This document shows positions 16,012 to 24,039 of a stretch of DNA of 32,903 bases, in pieces. The stretch covers positions 1 through 32,903 of the forward strand of contig JAISHW010000038.1 of NCBI GenBank assembly GCA_031262365.1, in the 5' to 3' direction. Position 1 is the stretch's first letter, and every line of letters starts with the position of its first letter. Both the position numbers and the translations under genes were made by a program. The notes below the pieces were generated by a model. The model worked only from the letters and a program-made list of their open reading frames with translations, was not told the origin of the DNA and ran no database searches. Source of the DNA: Lentimicrobiaceae bacterium (GTDB lineage: Bacteria; Bacteroidota; Bacteroidia; Bacteroidales; F082).

Positions 16012-16030
16012 GTGGTTGAGATTGAGGATG

Positions 16031-16061
16031 CAAAAGTAATCTTTTTTGTTTTTGCTTCAAA
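16031..16061 (-). promoter_or_regulatory. Promoter of the tRNA-Ser/tRNA-Pro pair
   Basis: On the minus strand: TTTG (16061-16058), 19 bases, TACTTTTG (16038-16031). This is a consensus Bacteroidetes promoter placed about 20 bases before the tRNA-Ser 5' end. Confidence 0.75.
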
Positions 16062-16241
16062 CTTTTTTTCAAAATAAAATGACCAATCATTTGCCGACAA
16101 ATTTAATCATGAACTTGGTTAAAGTTAAGCATACTTTTTTACTTGTAAAAACATGATTCACAAATCGTTTTTATTTTATGGTTTGATAAGTTATCGTTCT
16201 CGATCAGAGCATGATAGCAGACTTTTCCATATAATTCATTG

Positions 16242-17456
16242 TCAATAAAACTTTTTTTCGCCCGCCAGAATGTGTACTGATAAATGATTTTCATCGGGCG
16301 GAATCGGGCACGACCAACGAGAATCGTAGGCGCAATACGGATTATAAGCAAGATTGAAATCGATTACAATGATTTCTGAATCATTATATTGTAAATCTAT
16401 ATAACGTCCGCCACCATAGCTTTTTTGTAACGAAGTAAGATCTTTAAACGGCACAAAAAGATGATTATTCATACTCGAATCTTTTCGAATAAGATCCAAA
16501 TTTTGATACACAGCTAAGGTTTGTGCGGTGTCGCGAATTGTAAAATGAAGTGTTCCGAATTTGATGTAATTCGGTTCGCGTGTGCCTGAAGTCTGCATTT
16601 TGAACGGTTCGGTAGCTGTGTTACGCTCTATAAACGCTGTAACTTTGTAATCCGGATGAATCGGGAAGTATTTAAGTCCTCTAAAATATTTGATACAACT
16701 ATCATTTAAGGGCGATGTTTCTTTTTTATCGAATAATTTGTCTTTGGCAAAACGTTTTGTTTGTATACTATCAATGTAGCTTCCAAGCTGAATTTTTTCA
16801 ACAACTTCCTGTTCGTCAGGATTAAAAAACAAAAGGGCATACGTGTATGAGAGAAATTCGCTTAAAATTGTTCTGAAACCGCGACTTGTATGGTACCATT
16901 TTCGAATATCGAACGTGTCATCTTCACAAGCAATCACGCCTTTGATGCGTTTTCCGAATGCTTTTTCGTACATATTGAACGAGCGTCGCGCATGCGCACC
17001 CATCGAAAACAAATCGAAATCATCGTAGGGAATGTTATATGAGTTCCATTTCAATTTCAGGGCAACGGCAGTCGAATATGTTCTGTCGCGTGTGATGGTG
17101 TTCGGAATACTGACGGTATAAATAGAATCTTTAAAAAACATTTCTTTCACGCTTCTTGCCGAAGCATCTGCCATGTTAGAGTATGGTGAAGAATACGTCC
17201 ATTGTGTAATCGGAATTCCGGTCATGATCATGTATTCGTAACCGCACGAATCGTACAGTTGAACTGCTTTTCGAAGTCCTTCTTCCGGAATCCATCCTTC
17301 AATAACAAGCACTTTGGAATTACACGTATCGTTGCGCGATAAAAAGTAAGCGATATTATTTATAAAGAAAAAAAACAATAAAAAAATCGCGAAAAGAATT
17401 AGCAGCCAACCCCAAAATGTAGGAACATAGTGCGTTTTACGATGGAAAAATTTCAT
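16242..17456 (-). CDS. DUF218 (SanA/YdcF-like) and DUF1684 fusion protein
   Basis: A 404-residue protein that appears to join two families. After a membrane segment (residues about 12-38, strongly hydrophobic) comes a SanA/ElyC/YdcF-like DUF218 region (about 45-190): KVLVIEGWIPEEGLRKAVQL, IMTGIP, RTYSTAVALK and SMGAHARRSFNMYEKAFG. From about 255 the sequence reads as a complete DUF1684 protein: SPLNDSCIKYFRGLKYFPIH, GTLHFTIRD, FVPFKDLTSLQKSYGGGRYI, and the signature DFNLAYNPYCAYDSRWSCPI followed by PPDENHLSVHILAGEK. Topology suggests an inner-membrane anchor with both domains periplasmic. It starts 26 bases after the DUF4301 gene on the same strand, probably as an operon. The function of both domains is poorly known; an envelope role is only inferred. 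Confidence 0.8.
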   Translation of the reverse strand: MKFFHRKTHYVPTFWGWLLILFAIFLLFFFFINNIAYFLSRNDTCNSKVLVIEGWIPEEGLRKAVQLYDSCGYEYMIMTGIPITQWTYSSPYSNMADASARSVKEMFFKDSIYTVSIPNTITRDRTYSTAVALKLKWNSYNIPYDDFDLFSMGAHARRSFNMYEKAFGKRIKGVIACEDDTFDIRKWYHTSRGFRTILSEFLSYTYALLFFNPDEQEVVEKIQLGSYIDSIQTKRFAKDKLFDKKETSPLNDSCIKYFRGLKYFPIHPDYKVTAFIERNTATEPFKMQTSGTREPNYIKFGTLHFTIRDTAQTLAVYQNLDLIRKDSSMNNHLFVPFKDLTSLQKSYGGGRYIDLQYNDSEIIVIDFNLAYNPYCAYDSRWSCPIPPDENHLSVHILAGEKKFY

Positions 17457-17482
17457 GTGAATCGTAACTATAAACTGAATAA

Positions 17483-19036
17483 TTATTGATGATTTGGTCT
17501 TAACAGATCGTTTATTGTTTTTACCGGATTAAAGGTAATGATAGGAATTTCGATAAAAATGGTGTTCCAATCAGCCATTGCTCCGTTCCACAATCCGGGA
17601 AGTTCAATTGCTTTCAGATCGCGTCCGTCTTTCGATTTTACCGAAATGAATCCGGTACGTTCGTCGACAAAAACCGTTAAATCGAATTTTTCGCCGGTGA
17701 AATCGTAAGTGCTGCAAACCAAATCGACCGGATTGAAATGTGTTGCTTCATGAAAAATCTTTTCTTGCGATTCTTTTTGAAGATCCATTTGCGACGATTC
17801 GACTATTTGCAGCGAAATTTCGTCTTCGGGCGATTTAACCCAATAAGGTCCGCCGCCGGGCTCGCCTTCATTTTTTACCATGCCGCATACACGAATTGGG
17901 CGGTTTAGTTTCGAAAACAAAAAATCGATTTTTTCAATTTCGCTAAATGTTCCGAAATAAATCGGAAGGTCAATCAACATTCGTTCTTTTGAAAATTCAA
18001 CTATTTCGGCGAGTTCGTCTTCTGTAACATTACCATCGGCAAGCAGTTCGAGGTATTTTGAGGTTTTTTGTTGCACATATAAAAGGTAGCCTCCAATGGC
18101 TTTTTTGTATTTAAAAGTATCCTCTTTAAGCCTGTCGGGAACAATATTGTCGATGTTTTTGATAAAGATGATTTCTTCTTTCAGATCGTTCAGGTTTTCA
18201 ATCAACGCACCGTGTCCGGCAGGTCTGAACAATAAACTTCCATTGTCATTTCTGAAAGGTTCGTTATTTAAATCAACAGCAATCGTGTCTGTCGAAGGTT
18301 TTTGTTCGGAAAACGAAATGTCGTAGGTGATACCGAATTTTTTTTCATAAATTGATTTTGTTTCAGCAACAATACGTTCAAACGCTTCGCGATGTTCGGG
18401 CGATATCGTAAAATGCAGCTTGGCGATATTTTCGTTGCTGCGTGCGTAAGTAGCCGCCTCGACAAGGTGTTCTTCGACTGCAAAACGGTTTCTGTCTTCG
18501 TAACGATGAAATTTCAATAGAGCTTTCGGTGCATGACCGTACTCAAGACCGTCTTCGAGTAGTGTTTGGACTATTTTGACAAGTTCTTTTTTTGCGATTA
18601 ATTGTTCGATATCCATGCCTTTTTCCGAAAGACAAGATTTTAAATCGTCATAAAAAGCAAAGTTTTGAAGATTGATAAAGAAGTTTTCCGGCGAATCGAA
18701 TGGCGGATTTTCTTGCAACAAGAAGTCGTCGGGAATAGGCGTGTCTTTATATTTTTCGATAAAGGCGTACAAATTCTTGAACATCCTGCTGGCTGCTCCC
18801 GAAGCCGGAACGAATTTGGTAATGGTATAGAATCCTTTATTTGCATCGAAAAATGAAATCATCTCATTTAATTCCAGCGTGTTAAGTCTGATAATTCCTT
18901 TCGAAATCAATGCCGGAGCATATAAATTGACGAACGAATATCCTTTTTTGAAACGTTCAATTTGTTCGTTTACTTGCGATTCGGTAATAGCTTTACTATC
19001 AAGTAAAATTCTATCTTTTTCGTTTAATGCTATCAT
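17483..19036 (-). CDS. DUF4301 family protein
   Basis: Predicted cytoplasmic protein of 517 residues that I match to the Bacteroidota family DUF4301, whose function is unknown. Visible features are a FVPASGAASRMFKNLYAF loop near the N-terminus, reminiscent of nucleotide-sugar pyrophosphorylases, LLFRPAGHGALIENLNDL in the middle, and GEPGGGPYWVKSPEDEISLQ near the C-terminus. The frame is open upstream to 19261, but that extension runs antisense through tRNA-Leu and across a minus-strand TATATTTG promoter box (19068-19061). ATG 19036 is therefore the start. It probably shares a transcript with the DUF218-DUF1684 gene downstream. Confidence 0.85.
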   Translation of the reverse strand: MIALNEKDRILLDSKAITESQVNEQIERFKKGYSFVNLYAPALISKGIIRLNTLELNEMISFFDANKGFYTITKFVPASGAASRMFKNLYAFIEKYKDTPIPDDFLLQENPPFDSPENFFINLQNFAFYDDLKSCLSEKGMDIEQLIAKKELVKIVQTLLEDGLEYGHAPKALLKFHRYEDRNRFAVEEHLVEAATYARSNENIAKLHFTISPEHREAFERIVAETKSIYEKKFGITYDISFSEQKPSTDTIAVDLNNEPFRNDNGSLLFRPAGHGALIENLNDLKEEIIFIKNIDNIVPDRLKEDTFKYKKAIGGYLLYVQQKTSKYLELLADGNVTEDELAEIVEFSKERMLIDLPIYFGTFSEIEKIDFLFSKLNRPIRVCGMVKNEGEPGGGPYWVKSPEDEISLQIVESSQMDLQKESQEKIFHEATHFNPVDLVCSTYDFTGEKFDLTVFVDERTGFISVKSKDGRDLKAIELPGLWNGAMADWNTIFIEIPIITFNPVKTINDLLRPNHQ

Positions 19037-19060
19037 GAGTTTCGTTGTTGTTTGAAGATT

Positions 19061-19068
19061 CAAATATA
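19061..19068 (-). promoter_or_regulatory. -7 element of the DUF4301 gene
   Basis: TATATTTG on the minus strand, 24 bases before ATG 19036, fits TAnnTTTG. The nearest TTTG upstream is about 23 bases away. Its position rules out the longer start at 19261. Confidence 0.5.
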
Positions 19069-19133
19069 AGCAAGTATTTTGGTTTTGAAAACAAATACAA
19101 GAATAAAAGTAACAAAAAAGCAGCATAAAACAC

Positions 19134-19163
19134 TTGTGTCGAGTTAAAAAATAACTATTTTTG
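19134..19163 (+). promoter_or_regulatory. Promoter of tRNA-Leu (GAG)
   Basis: TTG at 19134-19136, 19 bases, TATTTTTG at 19156-19163. A consensus Bacteroidetes promoter 11 bases before the tRNA 5' end. Confidence 0.75.
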
Positions 19164-19174
19164 TCGCTCAAATT

Positions 19175-19258
19175 GCCCAGGTGGTGAAATTGGTAGACAC
19201 GCCACTTTGAGGGGGTGGTGCCGATTGCGGTGTGCAAGTTCAAATCTTGTCCTGGGCA
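19175..19258 (+). tRNA. tRNA-Leu (GAG)
   Basis: Class II tRNA. The acceptor stem pairs GCCCAGG with CCTGGGC, discriminator A. The anticodon loop TTGAGGG gives anticodon GAG, with a leucine-type D arm (GGTGGTGAAATTGGTAGACA). The T loop is TTCAAAT. CCA is not encoded. Confidence 0.95.
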
Positions 19259-19276
19259 CATAGGTTATTAGTTTTC

Positions 19277-19311
19277 AAAAAGCTGACTGTTGAATTATAG
19301 TTGGCTTTTTT
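19277..19311 (+). terminator. Terminator after tRNA-Leu (GAG)
   Basis: A 12-pair stem with two G-T pairs, AAAAAGCTGACT (19277-19288) with AGTTGGCTTTTT (19299-19310), ten-base loop, T run at the 3' side. Confidence 0.7.
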
Positions 19312-19351
19312 CTTTGTGTAGTCATTGTGTCAACTCTTGATATTTGGAATA

Positions 19352-19472
19352 GGGAACTTCTAAAAATTCCAATCTCGGCGTTACGCTTCTTCAACAAAAT
19401 GCTCATTTACGTTAGTAAACTCCGCTTTTGTTTCCGTCGCAAGCCTTGATATTGAAATTTTTAGAAGTTCCC
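19352..19472. mobile_element. Small TIR element, copy 2 (121 bp)
   Basis: Inverted ends GGGAACTTCTAAAAATTCC at the left and a right end ending TTTTTAGAAGTTCCC. The core shares GCGTTACGCT, AAAATGCTCATTTACG, AGTAAACTCCGCTTTTG and GTCGCAAGCCTTG with the copy at 24158. ATA stands on both sides (19349-19351 and 19473-19475), a possible 3-bp target duplication. No coding capacity. It lies between two tRNA-Leu genes. Confidence 0.75.
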
Positions 19473-19484
19473 ATAAGTAACACC

Positions 19485-19605
19485 TTTTCCTTGCCTTTAC
19501 AGTGGATGCCGTCCTGCAACGGCATGACAAGGACAGAAAAGTCATTCCGACGAAGGTCGGGAATCTATTGTACAAATGGAACTCTTTACACACTTTTGGG
19601 GACTA
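19485..19605. repeat. Dispersed two-hairpin repeat, full copy
   Basis: In order: CCTTGCCTTTACAGTGGATG, hairpin ATGCCGTC/AACGGCAT, GACAAGGACAGAAAAGTC, hairpin ATTCCGAC/GTCGGGAAT, TCTATTGTACAAA, and the tail CTTTACACACTTTTGGGG. Same order as the 24040 copy. It directly follows TIR element copy 2. Confidence 0.8.
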
Positions 19606-19720
19606 CCTTTTCTACCAATTATAGAATCCTTAACGGGATTCCTGTCTTATAAATCATCTTATAAATCAATTGATTACAAATAAATCTTATTCAAAACACA
19701 GGTTTTTAGCAAATAACATG

Positions 19721-19728
19721 TATCTTTG
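19721..19728 (+). promoter_or_regulatory. -7 element of tRNA-Leu (CAG)
   Basis: TATCTTTG, 14 bases before the tRNA 5' end, fits TAnnTTTG. The -33 region has no clear TTTG at the right spacing. Confidence 0.55.
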
Positions 19729-19742
19729 CAATTCTTTTTCGC

Positions 19743-19826
19743 GCCCAAATGGCGAAATTGGTAGACGCGCTACATTCAGGGTGTAGTAACCTTAAGGTTG
19801 TGCAAGTTCGACTCTTGTTTTGGGCA
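19743..19826 (+). tRNA. tRNA-Leu (CAG)
   Basis: Class II tRNA. The acceptor stem pairs GCCCAAA with TTTGGGC, discriminator A. The anticodon arm CTACA-TTCAGGG-TGTAG gives anticodon CAG. The T arm contains AAGTTCGACTCTT. CCA is not encoded. Confidence 0.95.
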
Positions 19827-19832
19827 CTGAAA

Positions 19833-19869
19833 AAATAAGGTCGTTGAATTTCAGCGGCTTTATTTTTTT
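19833..19869 (+). terminator. Terminator after tRNA-Leu (CAG)
   Basis: A 14-pair stem with three G-T pairs, AAATAAGGTCGTTG (19833-19846) with CAGCGGCTTTATTT (19852-19865), five-base loop, followed by further T. Confidence 0.7.
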
Positions 19870-19905
19870 GTAATGCCGATTACTTTTCCAAACGAGAATA
19901 CCTCG

Positions 19906-19913
19906 TAAATTTG
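19906..19913 (+). promoter_or_regulatory. -7 element of the 844-residue protein gene
   Basis: TAAATTTG fits TAnnTTTG, with TTTT at 19884-19887 about 18 bases upstream. It ends seven bases before the ATG at 19921, so the mRNA would be leaderless or have only a few leader bases. Confidence 0.5.
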
Positions 19914-19920
19914 CACACCT

Positions 19921-22455
19921 ATGATGTGTCGCTATAATTTTCTTCTTTTGATTTTTCTTTTTTTGCCTTTTTGGAGTAGCTCTCAGCAAGTTATTCCGAC
20001 GAGTACACAATTGAAACTTGATTATAAACATGTTAACGGACAATCAGGGCGCAACAAACAATTTGTTTTTTTTACGGTTTCGAACACAACGGTCAACGAC
20101 CAGAGTTATGCCAATATTGCTATCGATGTGCAATTTAGAGGACGTGTTGCCGACACGAATATTTTTGCGATTTCGCTGCACGAGGCGAAAGTAACAACGC
20201 CTGTTTTATATCGAAAGTTTGATGTAACCGAGCACCTGATTCCTGACTTGTTTTCTTTTGAAGTCGAATGTCTGATCGGAAACGGAAAATCGCGCATTTA
20301 TTTCGAAAATGTTTCGATAACCGATACAAAAGAAATGTATTTTTCGTACGATTCCGATCGCTTGCAAATACACGATTTGTCGGTCAACTCGTTCAATTAT
20401 TCCGATTCATTGACAGCCATATTTGAACGTGTTGTGCGAAAAATAAACGATTTTCATGCTTCGAAACGTCTGTTCGAATACCTTATTAGACAACACAAGC
20501 AACTCGCCGAAGACAACTTGTTAGCATTGTTCAATTATTGGGATATATCGCGAAAAGCATTGAAAGAAACAGCGCATTTCGAAACATCTTTTTTAGAAAA
20601 TAATCTTCACGAAAAAAAAACATTCGAAACTTTACGCGATCAGTTGACACGATTCAATACGCGATACAAAACTTTATTAAACAGCGAATTAGAAAAAAAA
20701 GAACGAAAAATATCCAATTCACAGCAATTTATCGAAGCTTATTTTGCGTATTCGGCGCAACTGAAGGCAGATGCAAATAAATTAGAATTGCGCGATTCTG
20801 AGATTTTCAATCAAGTTGCGGCTATCGAAATTGATGATGATTTCAGAGCGGTATTGCGTCGTATCACCGCTTCGCAGTCGCTGCTGTTTTTAGAAAACGA
20901 TTTGTTCGCTGCAATATTTAACAAAGCACGTGTGCAAGTCAACCAATCGAATTATTCCGAAGCAATCAAATTGTTCGAAACTTTGCATCAATTTGACTTA
21001 TTGAAAAACGATAGCGCAAAAATTGCAGCGGTAAAACAACAGCAAGAAATCTGTAAATCAGGCTTGTTGAGCGATTATTTTCGAATAGCATCGCGCGCTG
21101 TTACAAACGGAAATCAGTTGTTAGCCACACAATATATTCGAAAAACAGTTGATTTTTACAAAAACGAATGCAATGGACAAGCTCAAGTTCAACGCGAATC
21201 AGAGCCGTTGTTAGCCGCCATGCAACAAAAAGGTGTAGCATTGCTGAACGCGAAAAAAATACAAGATGCCATCAAAACCTTGGAAGAAGGAAAACAACTT
21301 GCTCTTACCTTTAAAAATACATTTTATAACGAAGATTTTAACGAACTGCTTCGTTACGCACATCACGAAGTGTATTGGAATATTTTGGCTGATGCAAACC
21401 AGCATGCTGCTAATGGAAACACCGAAACGGCTCATGTTTTGATTGAATCGGCACTTCATTATGCCGCTCAAAACGCGTTGTATATTACAAATTCGAACGA
21501 TGCGTTGGCATTGCGCAGTCAGATTCAAAAACCACTTTACGACGAAATGCTGCAAAATAGCTTGATAATGGCGAAAAAAGGCGAAAGAAAACGTGCGTTG
21601 GAATTGTTGCAAAATGCCAATCAATTATCGAATAATTATGGTATCGAAACGGAAATAGACAAAGATTCGGTCAATCTTATCGTTGCTAAACCTTTAATAT
21701 TAAATATATTAAGAAGTTCGTATGTAAAAATCTGGTCGAACGATTTAGACGATGCTTGGCGTATTTACAGCGAAGCAAAACAAATAGCCGACGAATTTTC
21801 GTTGATGATTGACGAAGATGTGAATCGCGAATTTCGAAGTTTCGATAAGAAAGTAATCGAACGCATTTGTTTAAACTGCAAACTCGAATTCGACGACTTG
21901 ATGCAAACAATCGAAGTAAAAGCTGAACAACAAAAACTTTTCGATTTACGACAAGCCATAAAAAGGGCAGAGGAGATTGTCAGTCAAAATCAAGGATGCA
22001 ACATTGATACACAAAAACTGTACGAATTCAAATCACGTTATAGTTCGATTTTCGAATATGAAGCGCGTTACAATGCCGTTTTAAACGTATTGTATTCCGA
22101 AGGATTCAAAGCGTGTATTCCTCATTATTTGGCACTCGATAAAGAAGTTTCTTCAACATACAAAAACGTTCACAAAACACTCTTCGATTTCATAAAAGAA
22201 CAGCAAAATGCAACGTTGACTTTCATGGCATTGTCGTATTTTCTGGAAGAAAAAGATGAATTATCATTACGAAAATGTATGTTATTACTCGTCGATCAAC
22301 ATTTTTTTGGCGATGATTATGCGGACATTCTAAGTCAATTAGGAAGTTTTTTTGCACAAGTCGACCTAAAAAATAACACTTCAATTATAGATTATATTCC
22401 TGATAATAAGGATTTTAAAAACTTTAACAAATCATATCGACGCAATTTTAAATAA
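19921..22455 (+). CDS. Unrecognised exported protein, beta N-terminus and long helical repeat body
   Basis: I do not recognise this 844-residue protein. A signal peptide (residues about 1-21, LLLIFLFLPFWSSSQ) indicates export. Residues about 25-140 are mostly beta-like. From about 150 to the end the sequence is almost all charged, Glu/Lys/Gln-rich helix with tetratricopeptide-like or coiled-coil spacing, for example QSNYSEAIKLFETLHQFDLL, KKIQDAIKTLEEGKQLAL, NGNTETAHVLIESALHYA and KGERKRALELLQNANQL. No catalytic motif, lipobox or C-terminal sorting domain is visible. It stands alone between tRNA-Leu and pepE. A periplasmic scaffold is a guess from shape only. Confidence 0.75.
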   Translation: MMCRYNFLLLIFLFLPFWSSSQQVIPTSTQLKLDYKHVNGQSGRNKQFVFFTVSNTTVNDQSYANIAIDVQFRGRVADTNIFAISLHEAKVTTPVLYRKFDVTEHLIPDLFSFEVECLIGNGKSRIYFENVSITDTKEMYFSYDSDRLQIHDLSVNSFNYSDSLTAIFERVVRKINDFHASKRLFEYLIRQHKQLAEDNLLALFNYWDISRKALKETAHFETSFLENNLHEKKTFETLRDQLTRFNTRYKTLLNSELEKKERKISNSQQFIEAYFAYSAQLKADANKLELRDSEIFNQVAAIEIDDDFRAVLRRITASQSLLFLENDLFAAIFNKARVQVNQSNYSEAIKLFETLHQFDLLKNDSAKIAAVKQQQEICKSGLLSDYFRIASRAVTNGNQLLATQYIRKTVDFYKNECNGQAQVQRESEPLLAAMQQKGVALLNAKKIQDAIKTLEEGKQLALTFKNTFYNEDFNELLRYAHHEVYWNILADANQHAANGNTETAHVLIESALHYAAQNALYITNSNDALALRSQIQKPLYDEMLQNSLIMAKKGERKRALELLQNANQLSNNYGIETEIDKDSVNLIVAKPLILNILRSSYVKIWSNDLDDAWRIYSEAKQIADEFSLMIDEDVNREFRSFDKKVIERICLNCKLEFDDLMQTIEVKAEQQKLFDLRQAIKRAEEIVSQNQGCNIDTQKLYEFKSRYSSIFEYEARYNAVLNVLYSEGFKACIPHYLALDKEVSSTYKNVHKTLFDFIKEQQNATLTFMALSYFLEEKDELSLRKCMLLLVDQHFFGDDYADILSQLGSFFAQVDLKNNTSIIDYIPDNKDFKNFNKSYRRNFK

Positions 22456-22522
22456 GCACTCGATTTTCCTTGTTGATTTTTTTATAATTTTGAAACAGTT
22501 AAAAATTCAAATACAGACTACA

Positions 22523-23284
22523 ATGAAACTTCTATTGATTAGCAATTCGACAAATCGTGGTGAAGCCTATCTTGACTGGCCAAAGGAATATATTAGTAAA
22601 TTCATGAATGAACACAAGGTAAAAAAAGTTCTTTTTATTCCTTATGCGGGCGTTAATATTGCTAATCCGAAAACTTTGGAAGATTCGTACAACGCATACG
22701 AAGCGAAAGTGAAACCGGTATTTGAAAAATTAGGGTTTGAACTTACATCAATTCATCGTACAAAAAATCTTTTCGAAGCCGTACAAAAAGCCGAATGTAT
22801 CGCGGTTGGCGGAGGAAATACATTTCATTTGGTTGGTATGATGCAACAATTAGGAATAATGAAAGCTATTCGCGAAAAAGTGCTGAACGGAACGCCCTAT
22901 ATGGGCTGGAGCGCAGGCGCAAACGTTGCTTGTCCGACCATGAAAACCACGAATGACATGCCGATTGTTCAACCGGAAAGTTTTGATTGTCTCAATTTGA
23001 TTCCGTTTCAAATAAATCCACATTATTTAGGTGTTGAAGACGATTTGAATGCCGAAAAACACGGTGGCGAAACACGCGAAGAACGTATCAACGAGTTTTT
23101 AGCAGCAAACCGTGAAGCAATTGTTGTCGGACTTCGCGAGTCGTGCTTACTTGAGCGCAATGGCGATTCACTTTTATTAAAAGGAAAAAGAACATTGCGC
23201 ATATTCAAGCATTTAGAAGTGTACGAACAAGATGCGAATACAGATGTTTCGTTCTTGTTGAAAGCTCAATTTAAACGTTCATAA
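22523..23284 (+). CDS. pepE: Dipeptidase E (alpha-aspartyl dipeptidase, S51 family)
   Basis: Cytoplasmic serine peptidase that cleaves N-terminal aspartyl dipeptides. The 253-residue protein opens with MKLLLISNSTNRGEAYLDW and has AVGGGNTFHLVGMMQQLG, the catalytic serine in MGWSAGANVACPT, and NLIPFQINPHYLG with the probable catalytic histidine. The frame extends back to 22490, but ATG 22523 gives the typical family N-terminus and is chosen. A TAATTTTG box at 22485-22492 may be its -7 element; it overlaps the earlier ATG and so supports the downstream start. Slightly longer than the E. coli enzyme (229 residues). Confidence 0.92.
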   Translation: MKLLLISNSTNRGEAYLDWPKEYISKFMNEHKVKKVLFIPYAGVNIANPKTLEDSYNAYEAKVKPVFEKLGFELTSIHRTKNLFEAVQKAECIAVGGGNTFHLVGMMQQLGIMKAIREKVLNGTPYMGWSAGANVACPTMKTTNDMPIVQPESFDCLNLIPFQINPHYLGVEDDLNAEKHGGETREERINEFLAANREAIVVGLRESCLLERNGDSLLLKGKRTLRIFKHLEVYEQDANTDVSFLLKAQFKRS

Positions 23285-23341
23285 TTTCTTAGAAAAAATA
23301 TATAAAACTTTTAAAGTATTATTAATCAATAACATATTATA

Positions 23342-23917
23342 ATGGAAAAATCAATTAAAGGAACTGAAACAGAAAAAAATCTGTTGAAGTCGTTTGCCGG
23401 CGAGTCGCAGGCTAAAAACCGTTACACTTTTTTTGCTAAACAAGCTAAAAATGAAGGCTATGAGCAGATTTCCGCTATTTTTATGGAAACAGCTTTGCAA
23501 GAAGAAACTCACGCGAAAACATTCTTTCGTTTTCTTGAAGGCGGAATGGTTGAAATTAAGGTTTCATATCCGGCAGGAATTATTGGAACAACGGTCGAAA
23601 ATTTGATCGAAGCTGCTGAAGGCGAAAATGAAGAGTGGCACATGTATCCATTATTTGGTGATATAGCTGAAGCTGAAGGGTTTAAAAAAATAGCAACAGT
23701 TTTTCGCATGATTGCTACGGTAGAACGCGAACACGAAATGCGCTACCGCGCTTTGCTAAAAAATATTGAAGACGGAAAAGTATTCGAAAAAGACGAAGAA
23801 GTAGAGTGGATGTGCCGCAAATGCGGTTATGTACACAAAGGTAAAAAAGCATTAAAAAATTGCCCTTCATGCGGTCATCCGGAAGCGTATTTTGAACTAC
23901 GTGCAAAAAATTATTAA
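23342..23917 (+). CDS. rbr: Rubrerythrin
   Basis: Cytoplasmic non-haem iron peroxidase that removes hydrogen peroxide, typical of anaerobes. The 191-residue protein has the ferritin-like diiron domain (residues about 1-145) with [23 protein letters not shown] and [12 protein letters not shown] supplying the Glu/His ligands. The C-terminal rubredoxin domain has CRKCGY and [11 protein letters not shown], giving two CxxC knuckles. Length is standard. It is monocistronic, with a terminator right after it. No clear promoter box is visible in the 57-base upstream gap. Confidence 0.96.
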   Translation: MEKSIKGTETEKNLLKSFAGESQAKNRYTFFAKQAKNEGYEQISAIFMETALQEETHAKTFFRFLEGGMVEIKVSYPAGIIGTTVENLIEAAEGENEEWHMYPLFGDIAEAEGFKKIATVFRMIATVEREHEMRYRALLKNIEDGKVFEKDEEVEWMCRKCGYVHKGKKALKNCPSCGHPEAYFELRAKNY

Positions 23918-23950
23918 GGAGTAGTCATAAATAAACTGACTACAACAAAA

Positions 23951-23980
23951 AAAGGATGGTTCAACGAACTATCCTTTTTT
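23951..23980 (+). terminator. Rho-independent terminator of rubrerythrin
   Basis: A 12-pair stem with one G-T pair, AAAGGATGGTTC (23951-23962) with GAACTATCCTTT (23966-23977), three-base loop, T run to 23980. Confidence 0.85.
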
Positions 23981-24039
23981 CGTTGTAGCTACTAAATTAA
24001 GTGTTAATATCTTGTAACGAACAGGAATTTGTGTTTATG

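Noticed and set aside
19037-19261. N-terminal extension of the DUF4301 frame
   Set aside because: It runs antisense through tRNA-Leu and through the gene's own -7 box; CPGQDLNLHT is a known antisense-tRNA artefact.
19381-19652. Short frames on both strands between the tRNA-Leu genes
   Set aside because: They lie entirely within the TIR element and the two-hairpin repeat.
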